Positions 15,288 through 23,726 of a DNA stretch of 64,000 nucleotides are shown piece after piece. The DNA lies in the NCBI RefSeq assembly GCF_014873145.1, contig NZ_JADBEK010000001.1:7130001-7194000 (forward strand), given 5' to 3'. Position 1 is the stretch's first letter. Every line of letters starts with the position of its first letter. The translations under genes were made by a program, and so were the position numbers. The notes under the pieces are model-generated. The model saw only the letters and a list, made by a program, of their open reading frames with translations. It did not search any database and was not told the DNA's origin. This stretch comes from Nonomuraea angiospora (GTDB lineage: Bacteria; Actinomycetota; Actinomycetes; Streptosporangiales; Streptosporangiaceae).

Positions 15288-16220
15288 TCAGCTTTCGGGT
15301 CCCGAGGGGACCGCGAGGGGCAGTTGAACGATGAAGCAAGCCCCGCCGATAGGGGCCGGCTCGACCCATACGGTCCCGTGGTGGGCTCTGACGATTTCCC
15401 AGGTGATGGCCAGGCCGAGGCCGGTGCTGGTACTGCCATGCTGAGGGATGGTCTTGAGCCGGTACAGCCGGTCGAAGACGCGTTTCCTGTCTTTCTCCGG
15501 CACGCCGGGGCCGTCATCGCGGACCATCAGTCGCGCCATGCGGTCGCTGCGGTCGACTTGGACCTGCACCTGGTGTCTGGCGTAGCGCTGGGCGTTGTCC
15601 AGCAGGTTGGTCACGATCTCGCAGATCTGAGTGGGCATAGCCTTGACCAGCACACCGGGAGTGCAGATCACTTCAACCGGGACGGGGTCGGTCCGGACAG
15701 CGACTTCCCGCCTGACCAGCTCGCACAGGTCGATCTGTTCCCACTCTATTTCGGCGGCGCGACTGCGAGCGATCAATAGCAGATCAGTGGCCAGCGCCTC
15801 CACCCGATCCACCCCGCGTAGCACCCCTTCGAACACCCCGGAGTAGTCGACCCGGTCAGGATCGGCAAGCGCCTCTTCCACCGCGACGCGTATCCCGGCC
15901 AGTGGGGAGCGGATCTCGTGGGCGATGGTGGAGGCGAACCGCCGCTCACGGTCCAGCATGTCCAGACTCACGTTGATGTTCTCGACCAGTTGCGCTACCT
16001 GCGCCAGGTCACGCCGCTGGACGATCTGGCCGTACTCATCGCTGATGTTGATCTTAGCGAGATCACCGGAGATACTGCCCACCCGCCGCAGCATCCGGAC
16101 CGTTATCCGGCCGGCCACCATGGCAGCCAGCAACCCCACCCGGTTGCGCAAGCGCCTCCCAAGACCACCGACCCAAGAACCCGCCCGGTCCAGCCCCCAA
16201 CGCAGCGTTGACGTACCCAT
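15288..16220 (-). CDS. Orphan sensor histidine kinase lacking a sensor domain
   Basis: 310 residues. A HAMP-like segment (MLRRVGSISGDLAKINISDEYGQIVQRRDLAQVAQLVENIN) leads to the HisKA H-box (FASTIAHEIRSPLAGIR), an N-box (TNLLDNAQRYA), G1 (VRDDGPGVPEKDR) and G2 (GLGLAIT). The kinase core is complete. The N-terminus holds at most one membrane helix (GLLAAMVAG) and no extracellular sensor, so the gene looks 5'-truncated or takes its input from a partner. No response regulator is adjacent. Confidence 0.88.
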   Translation of the reverse strand: MGTSTLRWGLDRAGSWVGGLGRRLRNRVGLLAAMVAGRITVRMLRRVGSISGDLAKINISDEYGQIVQRRDLAQVAQLVENINVSLDMLDRERRFASTIAHEIRSPLAGIRVAVEEALADPDRVDYSGVFEGVLRGVDRVEALATDLLLIARSRAAEIEWEQIDLCELVRREVAVRTDPVPVEVICTPGVLVKAMPTQICEIVTNLLDNAQRYARHQVQVQVDRSDRMARLMVRDDGPGVPEKDRKRVFDRLYRLKTIPQHGSTSTGLGLAITWEIVRAHHGTVWVEPAPIGGACFIVQLPLAVPSGPES

Positions 16221-16278
16221 CGCATGTTCCCCCCGAGCAAGCCCCCCACAGCCAGTCTAGCTGCGGTGCTATGCGCCC

Positions 16279-16319
16279 CTTTTAATCCGTAGGTTCCGGG
16301 TTCGAGCCCCGGGCGCCCG
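16279..16319 (+). other. 3' fragment of a tRNA-Lys(TTT)-like gene
   Basis: The sequence runs from the anticodon loop (CTTTTAATCC) through a perfect T-arm (CCGGG-TTCGAGC-CCCGG at 16296-16312) to a 7-nt acceptor strand (GCGCCCG). The 5' half of a tRNA is absent. This is the classic footprint of an attachment site used by a tRNA-targeting integrase. A 17-bp match to its end lies at 22166-22182. Confidence 0.6.
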
Positions 16320-16320
16320 C

Positions 16321-16937
16321 GCGGATCTCGGCGAGCATCGACTCCAGCTGCTCGATCGCCATTCTGTACGCCGGGGCGCCCAGCAGCAGGCGCTGGGGTG
16401 GGTGTCGGCGGCGAGGGCGGTGATGAGCGCCCGGGCGGCGGAGTGGGGGTCGCCGGGCTCCTTGCCGGTGTCCGCGCGGAACGCGGCACGCTGCGCGCCG
16501 GCCGTGTCGGCGTAGTCGGCGATCTCCCGCTCGGGCAGCGTCTCATGGGCGGAACGCCCGGCCCAGTCGGTGCGGAAGGGGCCGGGCTCGACGAGCAGCG
16601 TGCTGATACCCAGCGGCGCGACCTCCTGGCGCAAGGAGTCGGTCAGGCCCTCGACGGCGAACTTGGTAGCGGCGAAGTAGCCGATGCCGGCGTTGTTGAC
16701 CAGGACGTCGATGCCGCCGAACCGCTCCTGGGCCGTGGTGACGGCGGCGCGGACCTGTCCGGGGTCGGTGACGTCCAGCGGCAGGGCCAAGGCCCGGCCG
16801 GGTGCCGCCTCGGCAAGGTCCTTGATCTGCTCGACGTTGCGGGCGGTGATCACTGCCTGGTCTCCGTGGGCCAGAACGGCCTGAGCGAGGGAGCGGCCGA
16901 AGCCGGTGGAGCAGCCAGTGATGAGCCAGGTCTTCAC
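16321..16937 (-). pseudogene. Short-chain dehydrogenase with internal deletion and frameshift
   Basis: GTG start at 16937 with an AAGGAA site. The Rossmann start is intact (KTWLITGCSTGFGRSLAQA, NNAG), but NNAGIGY is followed directly by FAATKFAVEG. The usual 60-70 residues containing the catalytic Ser are missing, and Phe stands where the catalytic Tyr belongs. Near the end, one extra base shifts the frame: the correct reading (HPQRLLLGAPAYRMAIEQLESMLAEIRA) is in the next frame. The open frame runs on through the tRNA fragment. It is divergent from the regulator at 17168. Confidence 0.75.
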
Positions 16938-17167
16938 GATGCGAAGTTCCTTTCGTGCGGCGGCGCGCGAGGCGTCGCCAGGTCGGTCGGTTCGGGTGCG
17001 GTCCGGGTGCCGCGGGGCGATCGGGTGCCGCTCTTCCACGACATCACCGGCCAGGGGCGGGGCAAGGGCCGGTAGCGGGGGAGGACTGTCCTGGTCAACG
17101 GCTTCCTAGGACGCGGCGACCCAGGCTCGTGGCGTTCCGCGGCACGGTCGGCGGGGAGCATGGAGGT

Positions 17168-18073
17168 ATGGCACGAAATGTGGACCTGAGTGAGTTTCTG
17201 CGCCGCTGCCGTGCCCGGATCAGCCCGAAGTCGGCGGGCCTGCCCGAGCGCGGTGCCTACCGGCGGGTGCCGGGCCTGCGGCGCGAGGAGGTCGCTCAGC
17301 TGGCCGGGGTGAGCACCGACTACTACACGCGGCTGGAGCAGGGGCGGCAGATCAGCCCCACGCCCGGGGTGCTGGAGGCGATCGCGGGCGCGCTGGGCAT
17401 GGACGACGCCGAGCGGGCTCACCTGTTCGACCTCGTGCGGCCCCAGCCCGCCGCCCGCCGGAGCCCGCCGCAGGTGCAGAAGGTCCGCTCCGGGCTGCAT
17501 CGGTTCCTGGATTCCCTCACCGACCAGGCCGCCTTCGTCCTGGGGCGGCGCGGCGACGTCCTGGCCGCCAATCGGCTGGCCAAGGCGCTGCTGGCCGGCG
17601 CCATGCCCTACCGGGAGCGGAACCTCACACGGTGGATCATCCTCGACCCCGCGGCCCGCGACCTGTACGTCGACTGGGAGAAGATCGCCTCGGAGATGAC
17701 CGCGATCCTCCGCCTGGACGCCGGCCGCCACCCCGACGACACCCGCACCGCCGAACTGGTGGGTGAGCTGTCGATGAAGAGCGAGCACTTCCGCCGTTGG
17801 TGGGCCGACCACAAGGTCCTTAACCGCAGCTTCGGCACCAAACGGTTCCGCCACCCCGTCGTCGGGCCGCTGAGCATCGACTACCAGGCATTCACCATGC
17901 CCGGCACCGACGACCAGACCCTCTTCGTCTACCTGCCGACCGACGACCAGTCCTCTCAGGACGCCTGGCGCCTTCTGGCCAGCTGGGCCGCAGATCCCCT
18001 TCCCCGGCCCGCAGCCGATCAGGCCGCTGCCGACCCGGTCGATCCCGCACACGACCCCAGGAGCACCTCATGA
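17168..18073 (+). CDS. XRE-type regulator with MmyB-like ligand domain
   Basis: 301 residues. Residues about 5-75 are an XRE helix-turn-helix (LRRCRARISPKSAGL, RVPGLRREEVAQLAGVSTDYYTRLEQGR). Residues about 105-275 form the MmyB-like, PAS-related ligand domain (DVLAANRLAKALL, HFRRWWADHKV, GTKRFRHPVVGPLSIDYQAF). In actinomycetes this family typically controls a divergently transcribed dehydrogenase, here the broken SDR. The ATG immediately follows GGAGGT. It overlaps the next SDR gene by 4 bp. Confidence 0.92.
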   Translation: MARNVDLSEFLRRCRARISPKSAGLPERGAYRRVPGLRREEVAQLAGVSTDYYTRLEQGRQISPTPGVLEAIAGALGMDDAERAHLFDLVRPQPAARRSPPQVQKVRSGLHRFLDSLTDQAAFVLGRRGDVLAANRLAKALLAGAMPYRERNLTRWIILDPAARDLYVDWEKIASEMTAILRLDAGRHPDDTRTAELVGELSMKSEHFRRWWADHKVLNRSFGTKRFRHPVVGPLSIDYQAFTMPGTDDQTLFVYLPTDDQSSQDAWRLLASWAADPLPRPAADQAAADPVDPAHDPRSTS

Positions 18074-18918
18074 GCACCAACCACCGCAATTCCGGCCGCC
18101 CTCTCGCCCTGGTGACCGGCGCGTCCGCAGGTATCGGCTACCAGCTGGCCCTGCTGTTCGCCCGCAACGGCTACGACCTGGTCGCAACCGGCCGCAGCGA
18201 CAGCATCGACCGCGCCGCCGCCGACTTCGAACAGCACGGCGCCCACGTCGTTCCCGTCCGGGCCGACCTGTCCGAACGCGACGGCGTCCAAGTGGTGTGG
18301 CAGGCCGTCCAAGACACCGGCCGACCGCTGGAAGCAGCTGTGCTCAACGCCGGGCGCAGCATCGGCGGCGCGTTCCTCGACACCGATCTGGACGACGAAC
18401 TCGACCTGCTCGCCCTCAACGTCACCTCCGTCGTCGCGCTCGCCAAACCGGTCGCGCGGCACATGGCCGACCACGGCAACGGCAAAATCCTCATCACCTC
18501 GTCCCTCTCGGCGACGCTGCCCACCCCGTACGAGACCGTCTACGGACCCTCCCGCGCGTTCACGTACATGTTCGCCGAGGCACTGCGCCAAGAGATGAAG
18601 GACCGCGCGCCCGGCGTCACCGTCACCGCGCTGCTGCCCGGCGCCACCGACAGCGACTTCCACGCCCGCGCCGGAATGGGCAACACCGCCTTCGGCCCCG
18701 GCGCCAAGAAGAACAGCCGCATCCAGGTCGCCGCCCAGGGCTACCGCGCCCTCATGGCCGGCAAAGACCACGTCATCGGCGGAGACCTGCGCACGAAACT
18801 CACCGCCCTGACCAACCGGCCGCTTCCCGAACCCTTCAAAGCCGCCCGCCACGCCCGCAAGGCCCAGCCCCGCGACACCGCGCCCCGGCAACGCGACACC
18901 GCCACGGCCTCTCGCTGA
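18070..18918 (+). CDS. Short-chain dehydrogenase/reductase
   Basis: 282 residues with the SDR dinucleotide motif (VTGASAGIGYQLA, residues 16-28), an NAG motif, a catalytic Ser in ILITSSLS and the Tyr of the active-site helix (VYGPSRAF). The lysine that normally follows the Tyr by four residues is Arg, which is unusual and could reduce activity. The C-terminal tail is basic and low complexity. The overlap with the MmyB-type regulator indicates one operon. The substrate is unknown. Confidence 0.88.
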   Translation: MSTNHRNSGRPLALVTGASAGIGYQLALLFARNGYDLVATGRSDSIDRAAADFEQHGAHVVPVRADLSERDGVQVVWQAVQDTGRPLEAAVLNAGRSIGGAFLDTDLDDELDLLALNVTSVVALAKPVARHMADHGNGKILITSSLSATLPTPYETVYGPSRAFTYMFAEALRQEMKDRAPGVTVTALLPGATDSDFHARAGMGNTAFGPGAKKNSRIQVAAQGYRALMAGKDHVIGGDLRTKLTALTNRPLPEPFKAARHARKAQPRDTAPRQRDTATASR

Positions 18919-19089
18919 CCGGCCGCGGCCCGGGCCCTTCTCGATGGGCGTCATCTCCAAAAATCCGGTTCAGTGCATAGCCTTCAAAAATCACCTATCG
19001 AAAGATCGTTGGACTGTTCAACAATCTGGAGGTCGCGTCGGCGTTGCCGCTGGCAATGCGCTCGGGCCGGTGCAGCGACGGACCCGGGG

Positions 19090-19400
19090 CTACGAGGGCG
19101 AGGTGGGGCGGAACCTGACCCCCTCCACCTTGTCCCCCAGCTCGATCATCAGGTTCCTGGCCTGCTGTTCAGCTTGAGCACGCAGGAACTCACCCCAGGC
19201 TGGTCCCGCGCGTCGCGGCGCTGGGTCAACGCCGGCCTTCCCAGAGCGGCGAGTGCCTCGGCGATCCGCCGCTAACCCCACTGCGGATTCTCCCCGAGCC
19301 AGACGAAGTACCAAGGTCCAGATGGTGGCGCGGGGGCGTGCCAGCGCAACAGCATGCCCGGCGTCACGAACAACTGCCGACGACCCGCTGGAGACGGCCG
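19090..19400 (-). mobile_element. Decayed integrase-core transposase fragment
   Basis: Minus-strand reading in shifting frames gives recognisable blocks of an rve transposase: LFVTPGMLLRWHA, LVLRLARGE, GVDPAPRRAGPAWGEFLRAQA and QQARNLMIELGDKVEGVRFR. There are several frameshifts and no catalytic core, so it is inert. The rest of 18919-19524 holds no recognisable gene; it is the upstream region of the decarboxylase operon and includes an AT-rich stretch near 19450. Confidence 0.5.
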
Positions 19401-19524
19401 AGTTTCGGGCACCCACACGCTCACCCACGTGGACGTCAGCGCGGCCACAATATTGACTCTTAGTAAACAATTGCCTACCGTGAGTGTTTGACGTGGCGTA
19501 AAGCTCTTTCGAGGGGTGAAGCTC

Positions 19525-20937
19525 ATGCTCAGACGAGTCGAATCCGACCGGTGGCAAGAATCACTCGATGTCAATCCCCTTTACAACGGGCTGGTGCCGG
19601 AAGGCGGCGTGCCCCGGTTCAAGATGCCGGCCAGCCCGATGAATCCCACAGCGGCCCAGGCGCTCATCCGCGACGAACTCCTGCTCGACGGCAACGCCCG
19701 GCTCAACCTGGCCACCTTCTGCACGACCTGGATGGAGCCCCAGGCCCGCGAACTCATCGCCGAAACCCTCGACCGCAACCTCGTCGACCACGACCAGTAC
19801 CCGCAGACGGCCGACATCGAGGCGCGCTGCGTCAACATGCTCGATCACCTGTGGAGCGACCCGAACGGCTCCAGCGTCGGCTGTTCCACGGGCGGCTCCA
19901 GTGAGGCGGCCATGCTCGGGGCGCTGGCGATGAAGTTCCAGTGGCGCGAGCGGCGCCGGGCGGCCGGGCTGTCCACCGCCAACCCCAACCTCGTGATGGG
20001 CACTGCCGTCCACACCTGCTGGCCGAAGTTCTGCCAGTACTGGGACGTGGAGCCGCGCTGGATACCGATCGAGGAGCCGGCCTTCACCTTGAACCCGGCC
20101 CGGCTCGGCGAATTCTGTGACGACAACACCATCGGCGTCATCGGCGTGCTCGGCTCCACGCAATGCGGCAAGTACGACCCGATCGAGCAGATGTCGGCCG
20201 AGCTGGACCGGCTGGAGGCCGAGCGCGGGCTGAGAATACCGCTGCACGTGGACGCGGCCGTGGGCGGCTTCATCACCCCGTTCCTGGAACCCGACAGGGT
20301 GTGGGACTTCCGGCTTCCCCGGGTGCAGTCGATCAACACCTCGGGGCACAAGTTCGGTCTGGTGTACCCCGGCGTCGGCTGGATCGTCTGGCAGGAGCCG
20401 GACGCCCTGCCGCAGGACCTGGTGCTCTCCTGCGACCTGCTCGGCGGCAACATCGACACCTTCACGCTCAACTTCTCCCGCTCCGGCGCCCCGGTCGTCG
20501 CGCAGTACTACAACTTCCTTCGGCTCGGCTTCGAGGGCTACCGGGCCGTCCAGCAGACCTGCCGGGACGTGGCGACCTACCTCGGTGAGGAGATCGCGAA
20601 ACTCCCCGAGCTCTCGCTCATCGCCGACGGCTCGGAACTGCCGGTGCTCGCCGTGCGGACCGCCCCCGGCTACGACGGTTTCACCGTCTTCGACCTGGCC
20701 GCCCGGCTGAAGATGCACGGCTGGCAGGCCCCGACGTACTACCTGCCGCCCGACCTGGAGCACATAGCCGTCATCCGCTTCGTCATCCGCAACGGCTTCA
20801 GCCAGGACATCGCCGCCAAACTGCTGGCGAACGTGCGCACCGAGGTGGAGCACCTGCGCGACAATCCGGTTCCGCGCCCTCGCCGCGGCGGCGACGAGGC
20901 GGCCGCCGAGCAGCCGGGTGTGCCGACGGGAAGGTGA
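19525..20937 (+). CDS. gadB: Glutamate decarboxylase (PLP-dependent)
   Basis: 470 residues. The ATG at 19525 follows a GAGGGG site. Sequence blocks match bacterial and plant GAD closely: LLLDGNARLNLATFCTTWMEP, CVNMLDHLWSDP, GSSEAAMLGALAMK, HVDAAVGGF, the PLP-lysine motif SGHKFG, LGGNIDTFTLNFSR and QYYNFLRLGFEGY. The enzyme should convert glutamate to GABA with consumption of a proton. It is the first gene of a two-gene unit with a cytochrome P450, which is unusual for an acid-resistance GAD and hints at a metabolic role. Confidence 0.9.
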   Translation: MLRRVESDRWQESLDVNPLYNGLVPEGGVPRFKMPASPMNPTAAQALIRDELLLDGNARLNLATFCTTWMEPQARELIAETLDRNLVDHDQYPQTADIEARCVNMLDHLWSDPNGSSVGCSTGGSSEAAMLGALAMKFQWRERRRAAGLSTANPNLVMGTAVHTCWPKFCQYWDVEPRWIPIEEPAFTLNPARLGEFCDDNTIGVIGVLGSTQCGKYDPIEQMSAELDRLEAERGLRIPLHVDAAVGGFITPFLEPDRVWDFRLPRVQSINTSGHKFGLVYPGVGWIVWQEPDALPQDLVLSCDLLGGNIDTFTLNFSRSGAPVVAQYYNFLRLGFEGYRAVQQTCRDVATYLGEEIAKLPELSLIADGSELPVLAVRTAPGYDGFTVFDLAARLKMHGWQAPTYYLPPDLEHIAVIRFVIRNGFSQDIAAKLLANVRTEVEHLRDNPVPRPRRGGDEAAAEQPGVPTGR

Positions 20938-20942
20938 CGTCG

Positions 20943-22127
20943 ATGAACGACTTCGCCGCGTCCATCACCTTCGACCAGCTCGGCAGTGACCCCTATCCGA
21001 TCTTCGCCAGGCTCCGCCGCGAAGCGCCGGTCGTCCTGCTGCCGAAGCTCGACCTGTGGATGGTCACCCGCTGGGATGACGTGCGCCAGGTCCTCAGTGC
21101 CTACGAGTCGTACACCAGCGCCTTCCCCTCGCTGGCCACGCAGATATTCGGGGAACGGTCCGTACTCAAGGTTGAGGGCGACGCCCACGCCGATCTGCGA
21201 GCCGCCGTTGACACGCGATTCGCCCACGAACGCATCGAACGGGCCACCACACTCACCCGCGAGGCCGCACGGCCGTACGCCAGCGAGCTCAGCAGCCGGG
21301 ACGAGCTGATGTCCAGCTACTTCGAACCCGCCGCGAGCACCGCCCTCGCCCGTTTCATCGGCCTGCCGGACGTGGACACCGACACGCTCATACGCTGGGC
21401 CCGCAACCTCAGCGCCGGGATGAGCAACTTCACGGCGGACCCGGCCGTACACGAACAGGCGATGGCCGCCGCCACCGAGATCCGCCAGACGATCGAGCCC
21501 TTCGCCCGGCAGGCCACAGACCAGCCCGATGGCTCAGTCCTGTCACAGCTGCTCCACAGCGGCTGCCCGGCCGATACCGTCCGATCCGCCGAGGACATCA
21601 TGCCCACCTTCATCGAGATCCTCTCGGCGTTCCTGGAACCGGCGGCCGGCGCCGGGCTCACGCTGCTCGCGCTGCTCCAGCACCCCACGCAAATGCAGGC
21701 CATCCGCGATGACCCGCGCCTGATCCGCAAGGCCGTCCACGAAACGCTGCGCTGGCTGTCGCCAAACGGCGCGCTCAGCCGCCGCGCGACCAAAGACGTG
21801 CTCCTCGCCGGACAGATCATCCCCGCCGGAGCGAACGTCATGGCGGCCATCTCCTCGGCAGGCCGGGACGAGAGCATCTTCACCGACCCAGACACCTTCG
21901 ACATCAACCGGGACCCCTTCCCCAACCTGGGCCTCGGATACTCCCGCCACGCATGCCTCGCCGCCCCAGTCGTCGGTGCCATCATCGCGGCCCTGCTGGA
22001 CGTGCTACTCGAGCATCACCCACGGCTCTCCCTGGACCCCGAACAGCCGCACAACGTGCACGGCTGGAAATTCCGCGTGCTGACGAACCTGCATGTCCGC
22101 ATCGGCGATCCGGCCGGTGGAAGCTGA
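20943..22127 (+). CDS. Cytochrome P450 with atypical I-helix
   Basis: 394 residues from the ATG at 20943 (GGAAGG site); a GTG at 20934 is an alternative. P450 features: YPIFARLRREAPVVLLP at the N-terminus, K-helix ETLRW, NRDP near the meander and the heme loop GLGYSRHACLAA with the Cys thiolate ligand. Oddities: the heme loop starts with Leu instead of Phe, and the I-helix reads FLEPAAGAG, with Pro where the oxygen-activating Thr is expected. Oxygen activation may therefore differ. It is coupled to gadB. Confidence 0.9.
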   Translation: MNDFAASITFDQLGSDPYPIFARLRREAPVVLLPKLDLWMVTRWDDVRQVLSAYESYTSAFPSLATQIFGERSVLKVEGDAHADLRAAVDTRFAHERIERATTLTREAARPYASELSSRDELMSSYFEPAASTALARFIGLPDVDTDTLIRWARNLSAGMSNFTADPAVHEQAMAAATEIRQTIEPFARQATDQPDGSVLSQLLHSGCPADTVRSAEDIMPTFIEILSAFLEPAAGAGLTLLALLQHPTQMQAIRDDPRLIRKAVHETLRWLSPNGALSRRATKDVLLAGQIIPAGANVMAAISSAGRDESIFTDPDTFDINRDPFPNLGLGYSRHACLAAPVVGAIIAALLDVLLEHHPRLSLDPEQPHNVHGWKFRVLTNLHVRIGDPAGGS

Positions 22128-22165
22128 GTGCAGAAATTGGCGGTAGCGACCTGCGACTTCTTCGC

Positions 22166-22182
22166 TCGAGCCCCGGGCGCCC
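22166..22182. other. 17-bp match to the tRNA-Lys 3' end (candidate attachment site)
   Basis: TCGAGCCCCGGGCGCCC is identical to 16302-16318 in the tRNA fragment and in direct orientation. The interval between them is 5.9 kb and contains the SDR/MmyB genes and the gad-P450 operon. An integrase C-terminal remnant follows 78 bp later. Because the match is short and GC-rich, chance cannot be fully excluded. Confidence 0.4.
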
Positions 22183-22259
22183 TACCACCTCCACCTGCAG
22201 CTTCCGGCGATTCTGTAGCCGAGTCGTCTGATCGTGAGTCACGGTGAGACACCTGTGAG

Positions 22260-22535
22260 TCACGTGCCGGCGCGTGCGTTGTTCACCTTGCGGGTGGTCT
22301 TGCGGGCTGCTTGGAGAACAAGCCGGGCGGTGGCCCGGGCGCTGTCGTGATACAGCTGGGGCAGCACCGACGTGTACGTATCGGCGGTGAGCGCGATGCC
22401 GGCATGTCCGAGTAGGCCCTGCACCACACGGAGGTCAGCTCCTGCTGCCAGGGCCAGCGTCGCCGCTCCATGCCTCAAGTCATGCAGCCGCACCGGGGGA
22501 AGACCGCTGGCCAGGACCAGCTTGTGGGAAGCGGT
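22260..22535 (-). pseudogene. C-terminal remnant of a phage-type tyrosine integrase
   Basis: About 90 codons remain: GLPPVRLHDLRHGAATLALAAGADLRVVQGLLGHAGIALTADTYTSVLPQ. This contains the His-x-x-Arg, the second His and the Tyr of the active site. The N-terminal two thirds, including the first catalytic Arg, are missing. It lies beside the 17-bp tRNA-end match, consistent with a decayed integrative element. It is unrelated at sequence level to the XerC/D-like recombinases of this window. Confidence 0.7.
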
Positions 22536-22727
22536 AGCTGAGGTAGTCGGCATCGATCGCAGCGCGCAGTATGACGCGGGGGCGGTGCTTGGCTGGTGAA
22601 TGTGTCGACGTAGGCCCTGGCAAGCATGACGGGCGTCGGTCACACAACCATGCTACATACAGTAAGTAGTCATTTCATTACTCATCGTAGATGCTGGGTG
22701 GGTAGTTTCTTACGGAAAGGACCCGCC

Positions 22728-23039
22728 ATGCGCTCCATCCCCGCCTTGCTGGCCGTCGCCGCCACGACCCTCGCACTCACCGCCACCCCGGCCTCCGCCG
22801 CACCCGGCAACGTCTACGTCCGGGACCGCTACGGCATGCCCGGCAGCAACCTGAGGACGTTCCAGAACCCGAACCCCTACGAATGCCACGACCTCGGCCA
22901 GAGCCTCTACGACGTGTATAACAGCACCGAGGGCCCTATCGGCTTCTTCAAGGAGCCGGGGTGCGGGGGGTATATGCAGTTCCTGCCCCCCGGGGAGAGG
23001 GTCACGGACGTCTTCGCCTCCTTCTTGGCGCTGAGCTGA
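22728..23039 (+). CDS. Small secreted protein
   Basis: 103 residues. The ATG follows a GGAAAGGA site. The signal peptide is clear (MRSIPALLAVAATTLALTATPASAAP, cleavage near residue 24). The mature part of about 78 residues has Cys in NPYECHDLG and EPGCGGYM and a hydrophobic end. Family not recognised. It stands alone, next to the integrase remnant. Confidence 0.7.
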   Translation: MRSIPALLAVAATTLALTATPASAAPGNVYVRDRYGMPGSNLRTFQNPNPYECHDLGQSLYDVYNSTEGPIGFFKEPGCGGYMQFLPPGERVTDVFASFLALS

Positions 23040-23726
23040 CCACCGCCGTCCCTGCTCGCGCGGCCCTCCTGCAGCCTCGCCCCGGGCGGGCCGCCGGGCG
23101 GCGCGCGGGTCGGGGCGGGCGGGCGGTTTGACATAAGGCCCCAGATCGGTGATCGGATGCGGGGCGGGACGTAGCGGAGCCTGCGCCTGCCGAAGATGCC
23201 ATCCGCGCAGGTCGTCCTGATCAAACCTTCCCTGTGGGCTCTTCGGCACGCGTCCGGCACACCAGCGGGCCGAACACGAGAGCGAACTGTCCCGGTTTGC
23301 GCTATCGACGGTCGGCCACCTCGGGCCGCACCGTAAAGCCGGACCCAAACGACACCCAACAGAAGGACCCCAGGGGAAGGGGCGGCGGGCGGGACGCGCC
23401 CGAAATGCTCGCAGACCCGTCCAAGCACTGGTCAAGCCGCCTTCGGCAGGACTCGCACGACTTCACAGCCGCTGCCGTGCTGGCCTCCTCTGCGGTACGG
23501 AACTGCTCGTTCACTCTGCTGCGAAGCAGCATCTTCGTCCTGCCCGCAGCCCCCGCGGTTGCTGCTTCGTTCTCAGGACGGGGCCCCAGGAGAGCTTGGT
23601 GCGGAGCGTCCGGGGCTCGGCTGATAGGCCGTTCCGGTCAAGTGGTTCAAGCTGGGAGGAGGGCCTCGGCATCCGAGTTCGACGCGCACACGAGCGGCCG
23701 AACCGGTTCCTGGTGGATCGGACGGG
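23040..23726. other. No gene recognised
   Basis: 687 bp. All frames give arginine/proline-rich shadow translations without ribosome-binding sites or recognisable motifs. No transposase block or RNA gene was identified. Confidence 0.4.

Noticed and set aside
16279..16319. Complete tRNA gene
   Set aside because: No D-arm, 5' acceptor strand or 5' anticodon stem precedes the anticodon loop.
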